NCBI GenBank assembly: GCA_018663625.1
Contig: JABJPX010000047.1
Span: forward strand, 1-46,613
Direction: 5' to 3'
DNA from: Polaribacter sp.
Lineage (GTDB): Bacteria > Bacteroidota > Bacteroidia > Flavobacteriales > Flavobacteriaceae
DNA: 46,613 nucleotides
The translations under genes were made by a program, and so were the position numbers. The notes below the pieces were generated by a model. The model was not told where the DNA came from, ran no database searches, and was given only the letters and a program-made list of their open reading frames with translations. Shown here piece after piece: positions 17,368 through 26,333 of this stretch; position 1 is the first letter of the stretch, and each line of letters starts with the position of its first letter.

Positions 17368-17786
17368 TATTTTGCAAACAATTGATTGAGATCTTTAAAG
17401 GCCTTAAATTCCAAAGCATTGTTTTCTGGATCGTTAAAGAAAAGCGTTGCTTGTTCTCCTATTTTTCCTTCAAACCGAATGGTAGGTTCAATAATAAAAC
17501 GGGTATTATTCTTTTTTAGTCTGTCCGCTAAATCTTGCCAAACTTCCCAAGTTAAGACCACACCAAAGTGTGGAACGGGAACATCATGACCATCTACCGC
17601 ATTTGAAATTCTTTGCGGAGTAAAATCGTCTTTTTGATGTATGACTAATTGATGTCCGAAAAAATTAAAATCGACCCAATGTGTTGAACTCCGACCTTCT
17701 TCACACTGTAAAATATCTCGGTAAAAGCTGCGACATTTTTCTAAGTTTTTAACTGGAATGGCGATGTGAAAAGGTTGGATTTTCAT
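17367..17786 (-). CDS. VOC (glyoxalase/dioxygenase) superfamily protein
   Basis: The 139-residue single-module protein begins [21 protein letters not shown], the first beta-alpha-beta unit of the vicinal-oxygen-chelate fold, with His8 as a likely metal ligand. A second unit starts near [22 protein letters not shown], and [14 protein letters not shown] provides the usual C-terminal glutamate ligand. The family is functionally diverse (lyases, dioxygenases, resistance proteins), so no reaction is proposed. The gene lies 42 bp downstream of ggt and is coupled by TAATG overlap to the RluA gene. Confidence 0.88.
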   Translation of the reverse strand: MKIQPFHIAIPVKNLEKCRSFYRDILQCEEGRSSTHWVDFNFFGHQLVIHQKDDFTPQRISNAVDGHDVPVPHFGVVLTWEVWQDLADRLKKNNTRFIIEPTIRFEGKIGEQATLFFNDPENNALEFKAFKDLNQLFAK

Positions 17787-17828
17787 AAATTTATTTTTAA
17801 AAGTTCAATTTTATTCTAGAGAAAAGTA

Positions 17829-19523
17829 TTAAAATCCAACAGCAGCATCATCACCACGTTTGTCGGCACCGCCTTCTAACTGACCGTTTTCTAACACTAA
17901 AACGGCGGCAACTTTTCCAATAACGGTTGTATTGCTTTCATCCAATTGATAGTTCAACTGTTTCAATTCAGATTTTACAGTATTTGAAAAACTGTTTGGT
18001 TCCATCTTAATTACATCTGGCATCCATTGATGATGAAATCTTGCCGCATTTACGGCATCTTGCATGCTCATGTCAAATTCATGAACATTCAAAATAGTTT
18101 GTAATACCGAAGTAATAATTGTAGACCCGCCAGGTGTTCCAACTACCATAAATAGTTTACCGTTTTTTTCTACAATGGTCGGTGTCATTGAACTCAGCAT
18201 TCTTTTTTCGGGTGCAATTTCGTTTGCTTTTGCGCCCAAAAGACCAAACATATTTGGCACTCCTGGTTTACTGCTAAAATCATCCATTTCGTTGTTCAAA
18301 AAGAACCCTAATTCATTACTGTATAGTTTAGATCCATAACCACCATTAATCGTTGTGGTTACTGATACAGCGTTTCCAAATTGATCTACAATAGCATAAT
18401 GGGTAGTTTCATCACTTTCAATAATTTCGATGTTACCATGAGCCACTTCTGAAGATAATGTTGCTTTCTCAAAAGAAAAATTTTTCATTCTCCTTTGAGA
18501 ATATGCTTTAGAAATGAGTTCTTTTTGAGGAATGCTCACAAAATCAGGATCGCCTAAAAAGAAACTGCGATCTGCATAGGCACGTCTTTCTGCTTCTGTG
18601 ATTACCTGTATTGATTTTGTTGTGTTGTGTCCAAATTCACTCAAATTAAAAGGTTCAATTGCATTCATAATCTGAGACAGGCAAATACCACCACTTGAAG
18701 GAGGTGACATTGAAATAATCTTTAAATCATCATAGGTAAAAGTGATGGGGTCTCTCCATTTTGGTTCGTATTTTTCTAAATCTTCCAAAGTAATGATTCC
18801 GCCATTCTCTTGCATGAACTTTACCAAGCGCCTTGCGGTTTCTCCTTTGTAAAACTCATCCCGACCATTTTTCTGAATTCTTGAAAGGGTTGCGGCCAAA
18901 GCACTATATTTTATGGTATCCTTTTCTTTCCAGGCTTTGTTGAATAGTATTGTATCCTTATTTGCTTTCAAAAAAGAAGCTTGAAATTTAGCAATTCTTT
19001 TTTCTTGTTTTTTTGTAACAATCACACCTCTTTTTGCCAATGCGATCACAGGTGCTAGGATTTCTTCTATGGAAAGCGTTCCAAATTTTCTGTGAACTTC
19101 AAAAACACCTGCCACGGTTCCAGGAACGCCAACTGCCATTGCACCCAACGTACTCTTCCCTTTAATGACCTCCTTGTTTTCATCCAAATACATGTCTTTA
19201 GATGCTGCCAATGGTGCTTTTTCTCGATAATCTAAAGCACCCGTTTCTCCCGCTGTATTTCGGTAAACCATAAATCCACCACCACCAATATTCCCTGCAT
19301 AGGGATAGGCTACTGCCAAAGCCAATTCTGTAGCAACCATCGCATCAAAAGCATTTCCGCCTTTTTGTAAAATGGCAGTACCAATTTTAGAAGCTTCCAC
19401 TCTTGCAGAAACCACCATGGCTTTTTCTGAGGTGACTCCTCTATTTTTAATCTTTGTGTTTTCTGAAGGTTTACAACTTAGAATGACTAAAGAAATGATA
19501 ATTAGGGGTAAGTTTTTTTTCAT
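17829..19523 (-). CDS. ggt: gamma-glutamyltransferase, lipoprotein form
   Basis: GGT transfers or hydrolyses the gamma-glutamyl group of glutathione and related peptides and matures by self-cleavage. The 564-residue precursor keeps the nucleophile Thr373 at the start of TTHYAIVD, which becomes the N-terminus of the small subunit. GNIGGGGFMVYR, DYREKAP, and the substrate loop residues near MSPPSSGGICLSQ are conserved. The N-terminus MKKNLPLIIISLVILSC is a lipoprotein signal, with Cys17 as the lipidation site, so the enzyme is membrane-tethered in the periplasm or exposed outside. It lies 58 bp behind the AcpH-like gene and 42 bp before the VOC gene, compatible with one transcript. Confidence 0.95.
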   Translation of the reverse strand: MKKNLPLIIISLVILSCKPSENTKIKNRGVTSEKAMVVSARVEASKIGTAILQKGGNAFDAMVATELALAVAYPYAGNIGGGGFMVYRNTAGETGALDYREKAPLAASKDMYLDENKEVIKGKSTLGAMAVGVPGTVAGVFEVHRKFGTLSIEEILAPVIALAKRGVIVTKKQEKRIAKFQASFLKANKDTILFNKAWKEKDTIKYSALAATLSRIQKNGRDEFYKGETARRLVKFMQENGGIITLEDLEKYEPKWRDPITFTYDDLKIISMSPPSSGGICLSQIMNAIEPFNLSEFGHNTTKSIQVITEAERRAYADRSFFLGDPDFVSIPQKELISKAYSQRRMKNFSFEKATLSSEVAHGNIEIIESDETTHYAIVDQFGNAVSVTTTINGGYGSKLYSNELGFFLNNEMDDFSSKPGVPNMFGLLGAKANEIAPEKRMLSSMTPTIVEKNGKLFMVVGTPGGSTIITSVLQTILNVHEFDMSMQDAVNAARFHHQWMPDVIKMEPNSFSNTVKSELKQLNYQLDESNTTVIGKVAAVLVLENGQLEGGADKRGDDAAVGF

Positions 19524-19581
19524 TTTTTTCTATTTTATATCTCCAGTAAAGGAGCAAACTGTTTTTATAAGGTCAATTTAT

Positions 19582-20202
19582 TTATTTATTTTGAATTTCT
19601 AGCTTCTTTGGAAGGCTTTGCAATGCTTCTAGTTTTTGCTGTGTAAAGATTCTCAAGTCCTGAAAAAATAACTTAAAATCAGTATCAAATTGAGCATCTA
19701 ATTCTTTTAAATCTCCGATCGCTAAATGCATTTGAGACTTCCCTTTTGTTCTGCGATTCATTCCATTCAATACCTTTTCAATTCCATCGATATATTGATA
19801 ATTAAATAGGATGTTATATTCAATCATATAGTGAATGAATTGTTGGGATTTTTCTGGAAGTTCAGGGGCCTTTTTAGCAAAAAAAGTATTGATGGCTTTG
19901 GTATAATTTTCAAAAGGTATTGCTGAGTATGTTGACCAGTTTTTAGCTAAATAATGATCAAAAAAAATATCAATAATCACACCATCGTAATGTCTGTACC
20001 TTTCATGCAAGCGTCTTTTACTTTTCCGAACCACTTCATGAGCGTCCGTATACGTGTCTATTTCTCTATGTAGTAAAATACCTTGTTGAATTTCCTCAGA
20101 AAAATGACTAAAATTATTCCCTTTAATATGATCAGCAATAAAATTACCAATTAGAATGTTGGAATTATTTTGAGATAGATATAAGTGTGCTAAGAAATTC
20201 AT
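19582..20202 (-). CDS. acyl carrier protein phosphodiesterase (AcpH family)
   Basis: The protein starting MNFLAHLYLSQ is 206 residues and matches the AcpH/DUF479 family. This is an HD-like metal hydrolase that removes 4'-phosphopantetheine from holo-ACP in E. coli. GNFIADHIKG, LHREIDTYTDAHEVV and IIDIFFDHYLAKNW hold the conserved His/Asp residues. An in-frame ATG at 20229 would add nine residues (MVFLYTFTF) not expected for the family and would lie within the dnaN terminator hairpin, so 20202 is chosen. The physiological role in flavobacteria is not demonstrated. Confidence 0.85.
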   Translation of the reverse strand: MNFLAHLYLSQNNSNILIGNFIADHIKGNNFSHFSEEIQQGILLHREIDTYTDAHEVVRKSKRRLHERYRHYDGVIIDIFFDHYLAKNWSTYSAIPFENYTKAINTFFAKKAPELPEKSQQFIHYMIEYNILFNYQYIDGIEKVLNGMNRRTKGKSQMHLAIGDLKELDAQFDTDFKLFFQDLRIFTQQKLEALQSLPKKLEIQNK

Positions 20203-20218
20203 GAAAGTAAATGTATAC

Positions 20219-20250
20219 AAAAAAACCACAACTTTCTAGCTGTGGTTTTT
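20219..20250 (-). terminator. dnaN terminator
   Basis: A 10-bp stem (20221-20230 with 20241-20250), extended by two inner pairs after one mismatch, has a T tract on the minus strand (As at 20219-20225 on plus). It lies about 30 bp past the dnaN stop. Confidence 0.75.
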
Positions 20251-20279
20251 ATATTGTACTATTTTTTATGCTATGATAA

Positions 20280-21398
20280 TTAGCTGTTCAACATCACTGG
20301 CATCACTAACATAGTTACCTTTTCACCTTCTTCTGTTCCATCTATTGGCGTTAAAATCCCTGCTCTGTTAGGTAACGACATTTCAATCAAAATCTCGTTA
20401 GAACTTAAGTTGTTTAGCATTTCGCTTAAAAAACGAGAGTTAAATCCAATTTGCATATCATCCCCTTGGTAATCACAATTTAAACGTTCGTCCGCTTTGT
20501 TGGAAAAGTCTAAATCTTCCGCAGAAATATTCAATTCAGTCCCCGCCATTTTTAAACGAATTTGATGTGTTGTTTTGCTAGAGAAAATAGAAACACGTCT
20601 TACAGAGTTTAAAAAAGAAGCTCTGTCTACAGTTAATTTATTTGGATTCTCTTTTGGAATTACTGCTTCGTAATTTGGATATTTCCCATCAATTAAACGA
20701 CAAATTAAAACAACATTGTCAAAAGTAAACTTCGCATTTGCATCGTTGTATTCAATAGTCACTTCATTATCAGCACCTCCTAAAACACTTTTTAATAAGT
20801 TTAAAGGTTTTTTCGGCATGATGAACTCTGCCGTTTGATTTGCAGCGACATCCGTTCTTGTATATTTTACTAATTTATGAGCATCTGTTGCAACAAAAGT
20901 CAAACCTTGCGTACTAAATTGAAAGAAAACACCACTCATTACTGGGCGTAAATCATCATTTCCAGCAGCGAAAATTGTTTTTGAAATAGCAGTCGCTAGG
21001 ATATTAGATGGAATGACTGTACTACTTGGGGATGGAAGAGAAACCGCTTTTGGAAACTCATCACCATTAAAATAAGCCATGTCATATTTCCCTTGATCAG
21101 AACTAATTTCAATGGTATTGCTACCTTCAGTTTTGAATGTTAATGGTTGATCTGGAAACGTTTTTAAAGTGTCTAATAATAAACGTGCAGAAATTGCAAT
21201 TGCACCGTTACTATCACTTTCAACATCAACAACCGAACTCATGGTGGTTTCTAAATCGGATGCAGAAACTTTTAATTGATTTTCAGAAATTTCAAATAAG
21301 AAATTATCTAAGATTGGTAAGGTGTTATTACTATTTATAACGCCACCTAAAACTTGTAGTTGTTTTAGTAGTTGCGAACTGGATACAATAAATTTCAT
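20280..21398 (-). CDS. dnaN: DNA polymerase III beta subunit (sliding clamp)
   Basis: The 372-residue protein has the full beta-clamp length, with three repeated clamp domains of about 120 residues each. It forms the ring that tethers DNA polymerase III and other enzymes to DNA. The N-terminus MKFIVSSSQLLKQLQVLGG, the central RPVMSGVFFQFS and VATDAHKLVKYTR, and the C-terminal MLVMPVMLNS (clamp-binding pocket region) are typical of Bacteroidota DnaN. dnaA is not nearby, which is usual in this phylum. It is a single-gene unit with a -7 box upstream and a hairpin terminator downstream. Confidence 0.97.
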   Translation of the reverse strand: MKFIVSSSQLLKQLQVLGGVINSNNTLPILDNFLFEISENQLKVSASDLETTMSSVVDVESDSNGAIAISARLLLDTLKTFPDQPLTFKTEGSNTIEISSDQGKYDMAYFNGDEFPKAVSLPSPSSTVIPSNILATAISKTIFAAGNDDLRPVMSGVFFQFSTQGLTFVATDAHKLVKYTRTDVAANQTAEFIMPKKPLNLLKSVLGGADNEVTIEYNDANAKFTFDNVVLICRLIDGKYPNYEAVIPKENPNKLTVDRASFLNSVRRVSIFSSKTTHQIRLKMAGTELNISAEDLDFSNKADERLNCDYQGDDMQIGFNSRFLSEMLNNLSSNEILIEMSLPNRAGILTPIDGTEEGEKVTMLVMPVMLNS

Positions 21399-21424
21399 TG
21401 TTTGATTTTTCTTAATTAGTCTTA

Positions 21425-21432
21425 CAAATATA
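21425..21432 (-). promoter_or_regulatory. -7 element for dnaN
   Basis: On the minus strand TATATTTG is an exact TAnnTTTG match about 27 bp before the dnaN ATG. No clear -33 TTG is seen at the expected spacing. Confidence 0.5.
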
Positions 21433-21534
21433 ATCTTATTATGTGATTTTAAAAATTAATTTATTAACAGGTTATAAGCATTCCTTTTAAGGGTTTCCTC
21501 AAATGTTATAATTTTGTTAATTACTGAAATTTAC

Positions 21535-21568
21535 TTGATAAAAAGGTACATTTGTTTTTATAGATTTG
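21535..21568 (+). promoter_or_regulatory. candidate promoter of the PIG-L operon
   Basis: TTG (21535-21537) and TAGATTTG (21561-21568) are 23 bp apart, the upper end of the usual spacing. A second exact -7 match, TACATTTG, sits at 21547-21554 without a well-placed -33. Either would leave a leader of over 120 nt. Confidence 0.4.
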
Positions 21569-21709
21569 TGCTTAAGATGGCAATTATTTGGACAGATTCA
21601 GTTGATTCCTTGTCTTTTAAAATGCTGAAAATTGATTTTTCGCTGTTGTTCAGAAACCTACTTGATCACTGCAGCGCATCAGATGCGAAGGATTGAATAA
21701 TTTTATATT

Positions 21710-24229
21710 ATGAAAAAAAAAATATTTTTTAGGATTGCTTTTTTAATGATTTCAATTTCTGTAATTGCTCAAAAACCTCAAAAGTTAAGTTCAAACCAGA
21801 TATATGAAAAAATTCAAAAATTAAACTTTATCGGGTCGGCTTTGTACATTGCCGCACATCCAGACGATGAAAATACACGATTAATTGCCTATTTATCGAA
21901 TGCTATAAAAGCTAGAACAGGATATTTGTCCTTAACAAGAGGCGATGGAGGTCAGAATTTAATTGGACCCGAAATTAGAGAATTATTAGGTGTGATTAGG
22001 ACTCAAGAGTTATTGGCAGCAAGAAATATTGATGGTGGATCACAATTTTTTACAAGAGCTAATGATTTTGGGTATTCCAAACATCCTGACGAAACGTTGA
22101 AGATTTGGAACAAAGAAAAAGTATTGAGTGATGTTGTTTGGGCAATTAGAACCTATAAGCCCGATATTATTATCAATCGATTTGATCACAGAACACCGGG
22201 GACTACTCACGGACATCATACCAGTTCTGCCATGTTGAGTTTTGAGGCCTTTGATCTCGCAGCCGATGCATCAAAGTATGCAGAACAATTAAAGGCGACC
22301 ACTGTTTGGCAGCCCCAAAGGTTGTTTTTTAATACGTCCTCTTGGTTTTATAGAAATCAAGCCGATTTTAAAAAAGCCACAGAAGGAAAATTAACTTCTT
22401 TTGATGTTGGCGTTTATTATCCTTTAAAAGGTCTTTCTAACAATGAATTGGCTTCTATGGCTAGCAGTCAGCATTTGTGTCAAGGATTTGGAAGATTGTC
22501 TACCAGAGGTGGTCAAAAGGAGTATGTTGAGTTTTTAAAAGGAACTCCATTAAAAGATCAAAAAGATTTATTTTCAGGCATAAATACTACTTGGAACCGT
22601 TTGAAAAACGGGGGAGAGATTGGAGAAATTTTATACAAAGTAGAAGCGAATTTCGATTTTGAAAACCCATCCATACACTTACCTGCACTCCTGCAATCGT
22701 ACCGTAAAATACAGCAGTTAGAAAATAAACATTGGGCAAAAATTAAAGAGAAAGAAATTTTAGAGATCATAGAGGCTTCTGCAGGATTGTATCTAGAGGC
22801 TTCCGCAGCGAGTTCATCTGCGGTACCCAATGCTGAAATTCAGGTGCAATTTGAAGCCCTAAACAGAAGTGAATTTACAGTTAATCTTGTTTCCTTAAAA
22901 ATAATCCCTTCTGGTAAAGTGATCGAAAAAGATCAAAATTTAGCTTTCAATGAAAAATTAAATTTTAAAGAAGTTATTTCCACAGAAAACACCACCTATT
23001 CGGCGCCTTATTGGTTAAGGAAAGAAGCTTCTTTGGGCATGTATTCTGTTGATGAACAGCAATTAATTGGATTGCCAGAAACCCCTCGACCCCTTCAAGT
23101 GCAGTTCAATCTTTTAATTGACAATGCAGAAATTTCTATTGTAAAAAACGTTGTCAGACGATATGCAGAAAGGGCCCTCGGAGAAATTTATGCTCCTTTT
23201 GAAATTTTACCAAAAGTGACCACAAAATTGGAAGACAAAGTCATTCTTTTTTCTGACAATGCTCCGCAAGAAGTTTCGGTAGAAATTGTAGCAGGTGCTG
23301 CCAATACATCAGGAAAGGTTTTCTTGGAAGTGCCAAATAATTGGACGGTTGCTCCTAAAGAAATCGAATTTTCAATTGCTCAAAAAAAGGACAAACAAAC
23401 TGTCGTGTTTTATGTAACTCCACCTAAAAATGAGTCTGAAGGCGCTTTAAAAGTGGTGGCGGTTTCTGAAGCAGAAGAATTTAGAAACGAATTGATAGCG
23501 ATTGATTACAATCACATTCCAAAGCAATCTGTTTTAGTGAAATCGGAAGCAAAAGTGGTTCGGTTAAATATTCAAAAAGCAGGAAGTTATATTGCTTATA
23601 TTAAAGGGGCAGGAGATACCGTTCCAGAAAATTTACGGCAAATAGGGTATACCGTTGTGACCGTCAACCCTGAAGATATTTCTACAGAAAACTTAAAAAA
23701 ATACGATGCAGTTGTTCTGGGGATTAGAGCTTACAATGTAGTGAAAGCGTTGAAGTTTAAACAAAAGTACCTCTTGGAATATGTTGAAAACGGTGGCAAT
23801 ATGATTGTGCAATACAACACCAGTAGGAATTTAGACGTTGGTGCACCATTTTCACTAAACTTATCTAGAGATCGTGTGACTGATGAGTTTGCTGAAGTTC
23901 GAATTTTAGACAAGAGCCATTCGTTGTTAAACTTCCCAAATAAGATTACCAATAAAGATTTTGAAGGTTGGGTTCAAGAAAGAGGATTGTATTTCCCAGG
24001 GTCTTGGAGCAAAGAATATACCCCTATTTTATCTATGAATGATAAAAATGAAGCCCCTAAAAAAGGAAGTTTACTGATTGCGAAATATGGAAAAGGAAAT
24101 TACATATATACAGGATTAAGTTTTTTTAGAGAGCTTCCTGCAGGTGTTTCTGGTGCTTACAAATTATTTGCAAATATGTTGTCAGTAGGGAAGAATAAGA
24201 TCATTATTAAAAAAGAAATTAAGGAGTAA
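21710..24229 (+). CDS. secreted PIG-L family deacetylase
   Basis: The 839-residue protein starts with a Sec signal (MKKKIFFRIAFLMISISVIAQ). A PIG-L/LmbE domain follows, with the zinc-binding motif AAHPDDEN (His50, Asp52/Asp53) and the distal histidines in TTHGHHTSS (His167, His169/His170). This family removes N-acetyl groups from sugars such as GlcNAc conjugates. Residues of about 330-610 are strand-rich (immunoglobulin-like), and about 625-830 form a ThuA/GATase-like domain with YTVVTVNPEDI, YDAVVLGIRAY and ENGGNMIVQYNT. The substrate is unknown. A 35-codon gene and a sodium:solute symporter follow in the same direction, suggesting extracytoplasmic deacetylation and uptake of a product. Confidence 0.88.
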   Translation: MKKKIFFRIAFLMISISVIAQKPQKLSSNQIYEKIQKLNFIGSALYIAAHPDDENTRLIAYLSNAIKARTGYLSLTRGDGGQNLIGPEIRELLGVIRTQELLAARNIDGGSQFFTRANDFGYSKHPDETLKIWNKEKVLSDVVWAIRTYKPDIIINRFDHRTPGTTHGHHTSSAMLSFEAFDLAADASKYAEQLKATTVWQPQRLFFNTSSWFYRNQADFKKATEGKLTSFDVGVYYPLKGLSNNELASMASSQHLCQGFGRLSTRGGQKEYVEFLKGTPLKDQKDLFSGINTTWNRLKNGGEIGEILYKVEANFDFENPSIHLPALLQSYRKIQQLENKHWAKIKEKEILEIIEASAGLYLEASAASSSAVPNAEIQVQFEALNRSEFTVNLVSLKIIPSGKVIEKDQNLAFNEKLNFKEVISTENTTYSAPYWLRKEASLGMYSVDEQQLIGLPETPRPLQVQFNLLIDNAEISIVKNVVRRYAERALGEIYAPFEILPKVTTKLEDKVILFSDNAPQEVSVEIVAGAANTSGKVFLEVPNNWTVAPKEIEFSIAQKKDKQTVVFYVTPPKNESEGALKVVAVSEAEEFRNELIAIDYNHIPKQSVLVKSEAKVVRLNIQKAGSYIAYIKGAGDTVPENLRQIGYTVVTVNPEDISTENLKKYDAVVLGIRAYNVVKALKFKQKYLLEYVENGGNMIVQYNTSRNLDVGAPFSLNLSRDRVTDEFAEVRILDKSHSLLNFPNKITNKDFEGWVQERGLYFPGSWSKEYTPILSMNDKNEAPKKGSLLIAKYGKGNYIYTGLSFFRELPAGVSGAYKLFANMLSVGKNKIIIKKEIKE

Positions 24230-24287
24230 AATTTGAATTGCCGAATGAACAGGGTAAGGATGAAATCGTTTCAAAAAAGCATGCAGC

Positions 24288-24395
24288 ATGAAAAAAAATA
24301 AATATACTTGGAAAAAAGCTTACACATGGGTTTTAGTAGCAAATGTGGTGTACATCTTAATTTTCATACTAATTGCTAATTATTTTACCGTTTAG
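24288..24395 (+). CDS. 35-residue single-TM small protein before the symporter
   Basis: This gene is only 36 codons including its TAG stop. The product starts MKKNKYTWKKAYTWV and then has one hydrophobic helix (about residues 14-33, with VYILIFILIANYF). The positively charged N-terminus predicts an N-in/C-out orientation. It lies 58 bp after the PIG-L gene, and its stop is 3 bp before the symporter ATG, the spacing of a translationally coupled pair. By analogy, several SSS symporters are preceded by small membrane partners (for example YjcH with ActP and YhdT with PanF in E. coli), though those are larger. Whether it is an accessory subunit is inference. Confidence 0.72.
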   Translation: MKKNKYTWKKAYTWVLVANVVYILIFILIANYFTV

Positions 24396-24398
24396 ACT

Positions 24399-26267
24399 AT
24401 GGAAATTGCAAGTAAATTACACCTCGTAGATTGGATTGTATTATCGATTACGCTTTCATTTATAGTTATTTATGGGACCTATGTTACCCGAAAAAATAAG
24501 AATGTTACCGATTATATCAAAGGAGGTAGTGATAGTAAATGGTGGACTATTGGGTTGTCTGTTATGGCAACACAAGCCAGTGCCATTACTTTTTTATCAA
24601 CACCAGGACAAGCATTTCACAGTGGTATGGGATTTGTTCAATTCTATTTTGGTTTGCCCATTGCAATGGTGATTATTTGTGTCGTTTTTATACCCATTTA
24701 TCACAAGTTGAAAGTCTACACAGCCTATGAATTCTTAGAAGGTCGATTCGATTTAAAAACTAGGAGTTTGGCTGCAATATTATTCTTAATCCAACGAGGA
24801 TTGGCTGCCGGAATTACCATTTATGCTCCCGCAATTATATTATCAGCAGTCTTAGGTTGGGATTTGTTAACACTCAATATTCTTATCGGCTTTTTAGTCA
24901 TTATATATACTGTCTCTGGAGGAACGAAGGCCGTAAATGTTACGCAAAAGCAACAAATGGTGATTATATTTATTGGAATGGTCATTGCTTTTTATATGAT
25001 TTTGAGTCAGTTACCAGTTGATGTTACATTTACCAAAGCCCTTGAAATTGCTGGCGCAAGTAATAAAATGAAGGTGATTGATTTTTCCTATGATTTAAGC
25101 AATCGATATACCATTTGGACCGGAATTTTAGGTGGAACCTTTTTAATGTTGTCCTATTTTGGAACAGATCAAAGTCAGGTACAACGGTATTTGTCAGGAA
25201 AATCGATTCGAGAAAGTCAAATGGGATTGATTTTCAATGGACTATTAAAGGTGCCGATGCAATTTTTCATCTTGCTGATTGGGGTGATGGTTTTTGTTTT
25301 TTATCAGTTCAATCCCTCTCCGTTAAATTTCAATCCGGGTGCAAATGAAGTCGTTTCAAAATCAAAGTACACAACAGAATATCGCGCGTTAACGGAAGCA
25401 CATATCGCGATAGAAAACAAGAAGAAAGCAATATTTTCTGATGGATTTCAAGCAGACGAAAAAGAACAAATTCAAGATTTAAACGCCCAAGATTTAGCGC
25501 TAAAAAAAAGGTCGAAAGTAATTATTGATACAATTGACAAAACGAATACCTTGGAAAAAATAGAATCGAATGACAAAGATTATGTATTCATACATTTTAT
25601 TCTTAACAACCTTCCTCGGGGTTTAATCGGCTTGTTGTTGGCCGTTATCTTATCGGCAGCAATGTCTTCGACAGCCTCTGAATTGAATGCATTGGCAAGT
25701 ACAACTACCATGGATTTGTATCGTAGAAATGTTCAAGAAGAAAAGAACGAAGCGCATTTTGTAAAGGCCTCAAAATGGTTCACATTAATTTGGGGACTCG
25801 TAGCGATATCCATTGCTTGTGTGGCAAATTTATTTGAAAACTTAATCGAATTGGTCAATATTATCGGTTCTATTTTCTATGGAAATGTGCTGGGAATCTT
25901 TTTGCTCGCCTTTTTCTTTAAAAAAGTAAATGGAAATGCTGTTTTTAAAGCTGCGATTATCACTCAAGTACTTGTTTGTTTGATTTTCTATTTTGGAATT
26001 TATGCTTTAAAATCGGAAGGGTTGGAGCCTATAATAAGTTACTTATGGTTGAATTTTATTGGCTGTATTCTCGTATTATTCTTCGCTTTACTTTTTGTGT
26101 CTAAATCGATAAATAAACAAAGTAAAATTACTTTACTGATCACTTTTGCGACTATTTTAAAAATCACCTATGATATTTTAAATAATGTTTCTTTAAATAT
26201 TGTGCATGTGATTTCCTTAATTATCTTGTTTTTCTTTTTAGGATTTTTTAATATTAAAAAAGAGTAA
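24399..26267 (+). CDS. sodium:solute symporter (SSS family)
   Basis: The 622-residue polytopic protein has the SSS/LeuT fold: about 13 helices, with the N-terminal region WIVLSITLSFIVIYGTYV and SKWWTIGLSVMATQASAITFLSTPG containing the conserved Na-site glycine/serine region. LVIIYTVSGGTKAVNVTQKQQ and SYFGTDQSQVQRYL are family signatures. An unusually long hydrophilic loop (about 310-395) precedes the second half, with LSAAMSSTASELNALASTTTMDLYR, another signature. The substrate cannot be deduced; sugar-type SSS proteins (SglT-like) are the nearest in wording. It is the last gene of the PIG-L operon and converges on the helicase gene. Confidence 0.92.
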   Translation: MEIASKLHLVDWIVLSITLSFIVIYGTYVTRKNKNVTDYIKGGSDSKWWTIGLSVMATQASAITFLSTPGQAFHSGMGFVQFYFGLPIAMVIICVVFIPIYHKLKVYTAYEFLEGRFDLKTRSLAAILFLIQRGLAAGITIYAPAIILSAVLGWDLLTLNILIGFLVIIYTVSGGTKAVNVTQKQQMVIIFIGMVIAFYMILSQLPVDVTFTKALEIAGASNKMKVIDFSYDLSNRYTIWTGILGGTFLMLSYFGTDQSQVQRYLSGKSIRESQMGLIFNGLLKVPMQFFILLIGVMVFVFYQFNPSPLNFNPGANEVVSKSKYTTEYRALTEAHIAIENKKKAIFSDGFQADEKEQIQDLNAQDLALKKRSKVIIDTIDKTNTLEKIESNDKDYVFIHFILNNLPRGLIGLLLAVILSAAMSSTASELNALASTTTMDLYRRNVQEEKNEAHFVKASKWFTLIWGLVAISIACVANLFENLIELVNIIGSIFYGNVLGIFLLAFFFKKVNGNAVFKAAIITQVLVCLIFYFGIYALKSEGLEPIISYLWLNFIGCILVLFFALLFVSKSINKQSKITLLITFATILKITYDILNNVSLNIVHVISLIILFFFLGFFNIKKE

Positions 26268-26333
26268 AGAATATCAATTACGATACATTAGTTTCTAAGA
26301 TGCAATAAGCGCAATAATTCATTTTGTATGCTA

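Larger units (their letters stand above)
21399..21709. other. 311-bp divergent intergenic region, dnaN / PIG-L operon
   Basis: This gap holds a dnaN -7 box at 21425-21432 on the minus strand and a plus-strand promoter candidate at 21535-21568, followed by a leader of about 130 nt before the PIG-L gene. An ATG at 21577 opens a 39-codon frame in that leader, with no recognisable features. A 6+1+6 inverted repeat (CGCATC-A-GATGCG, 21675-21687) lies shortly before the PIG-L start. Otherwise I see nothing in it. Confidence 0.5.
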
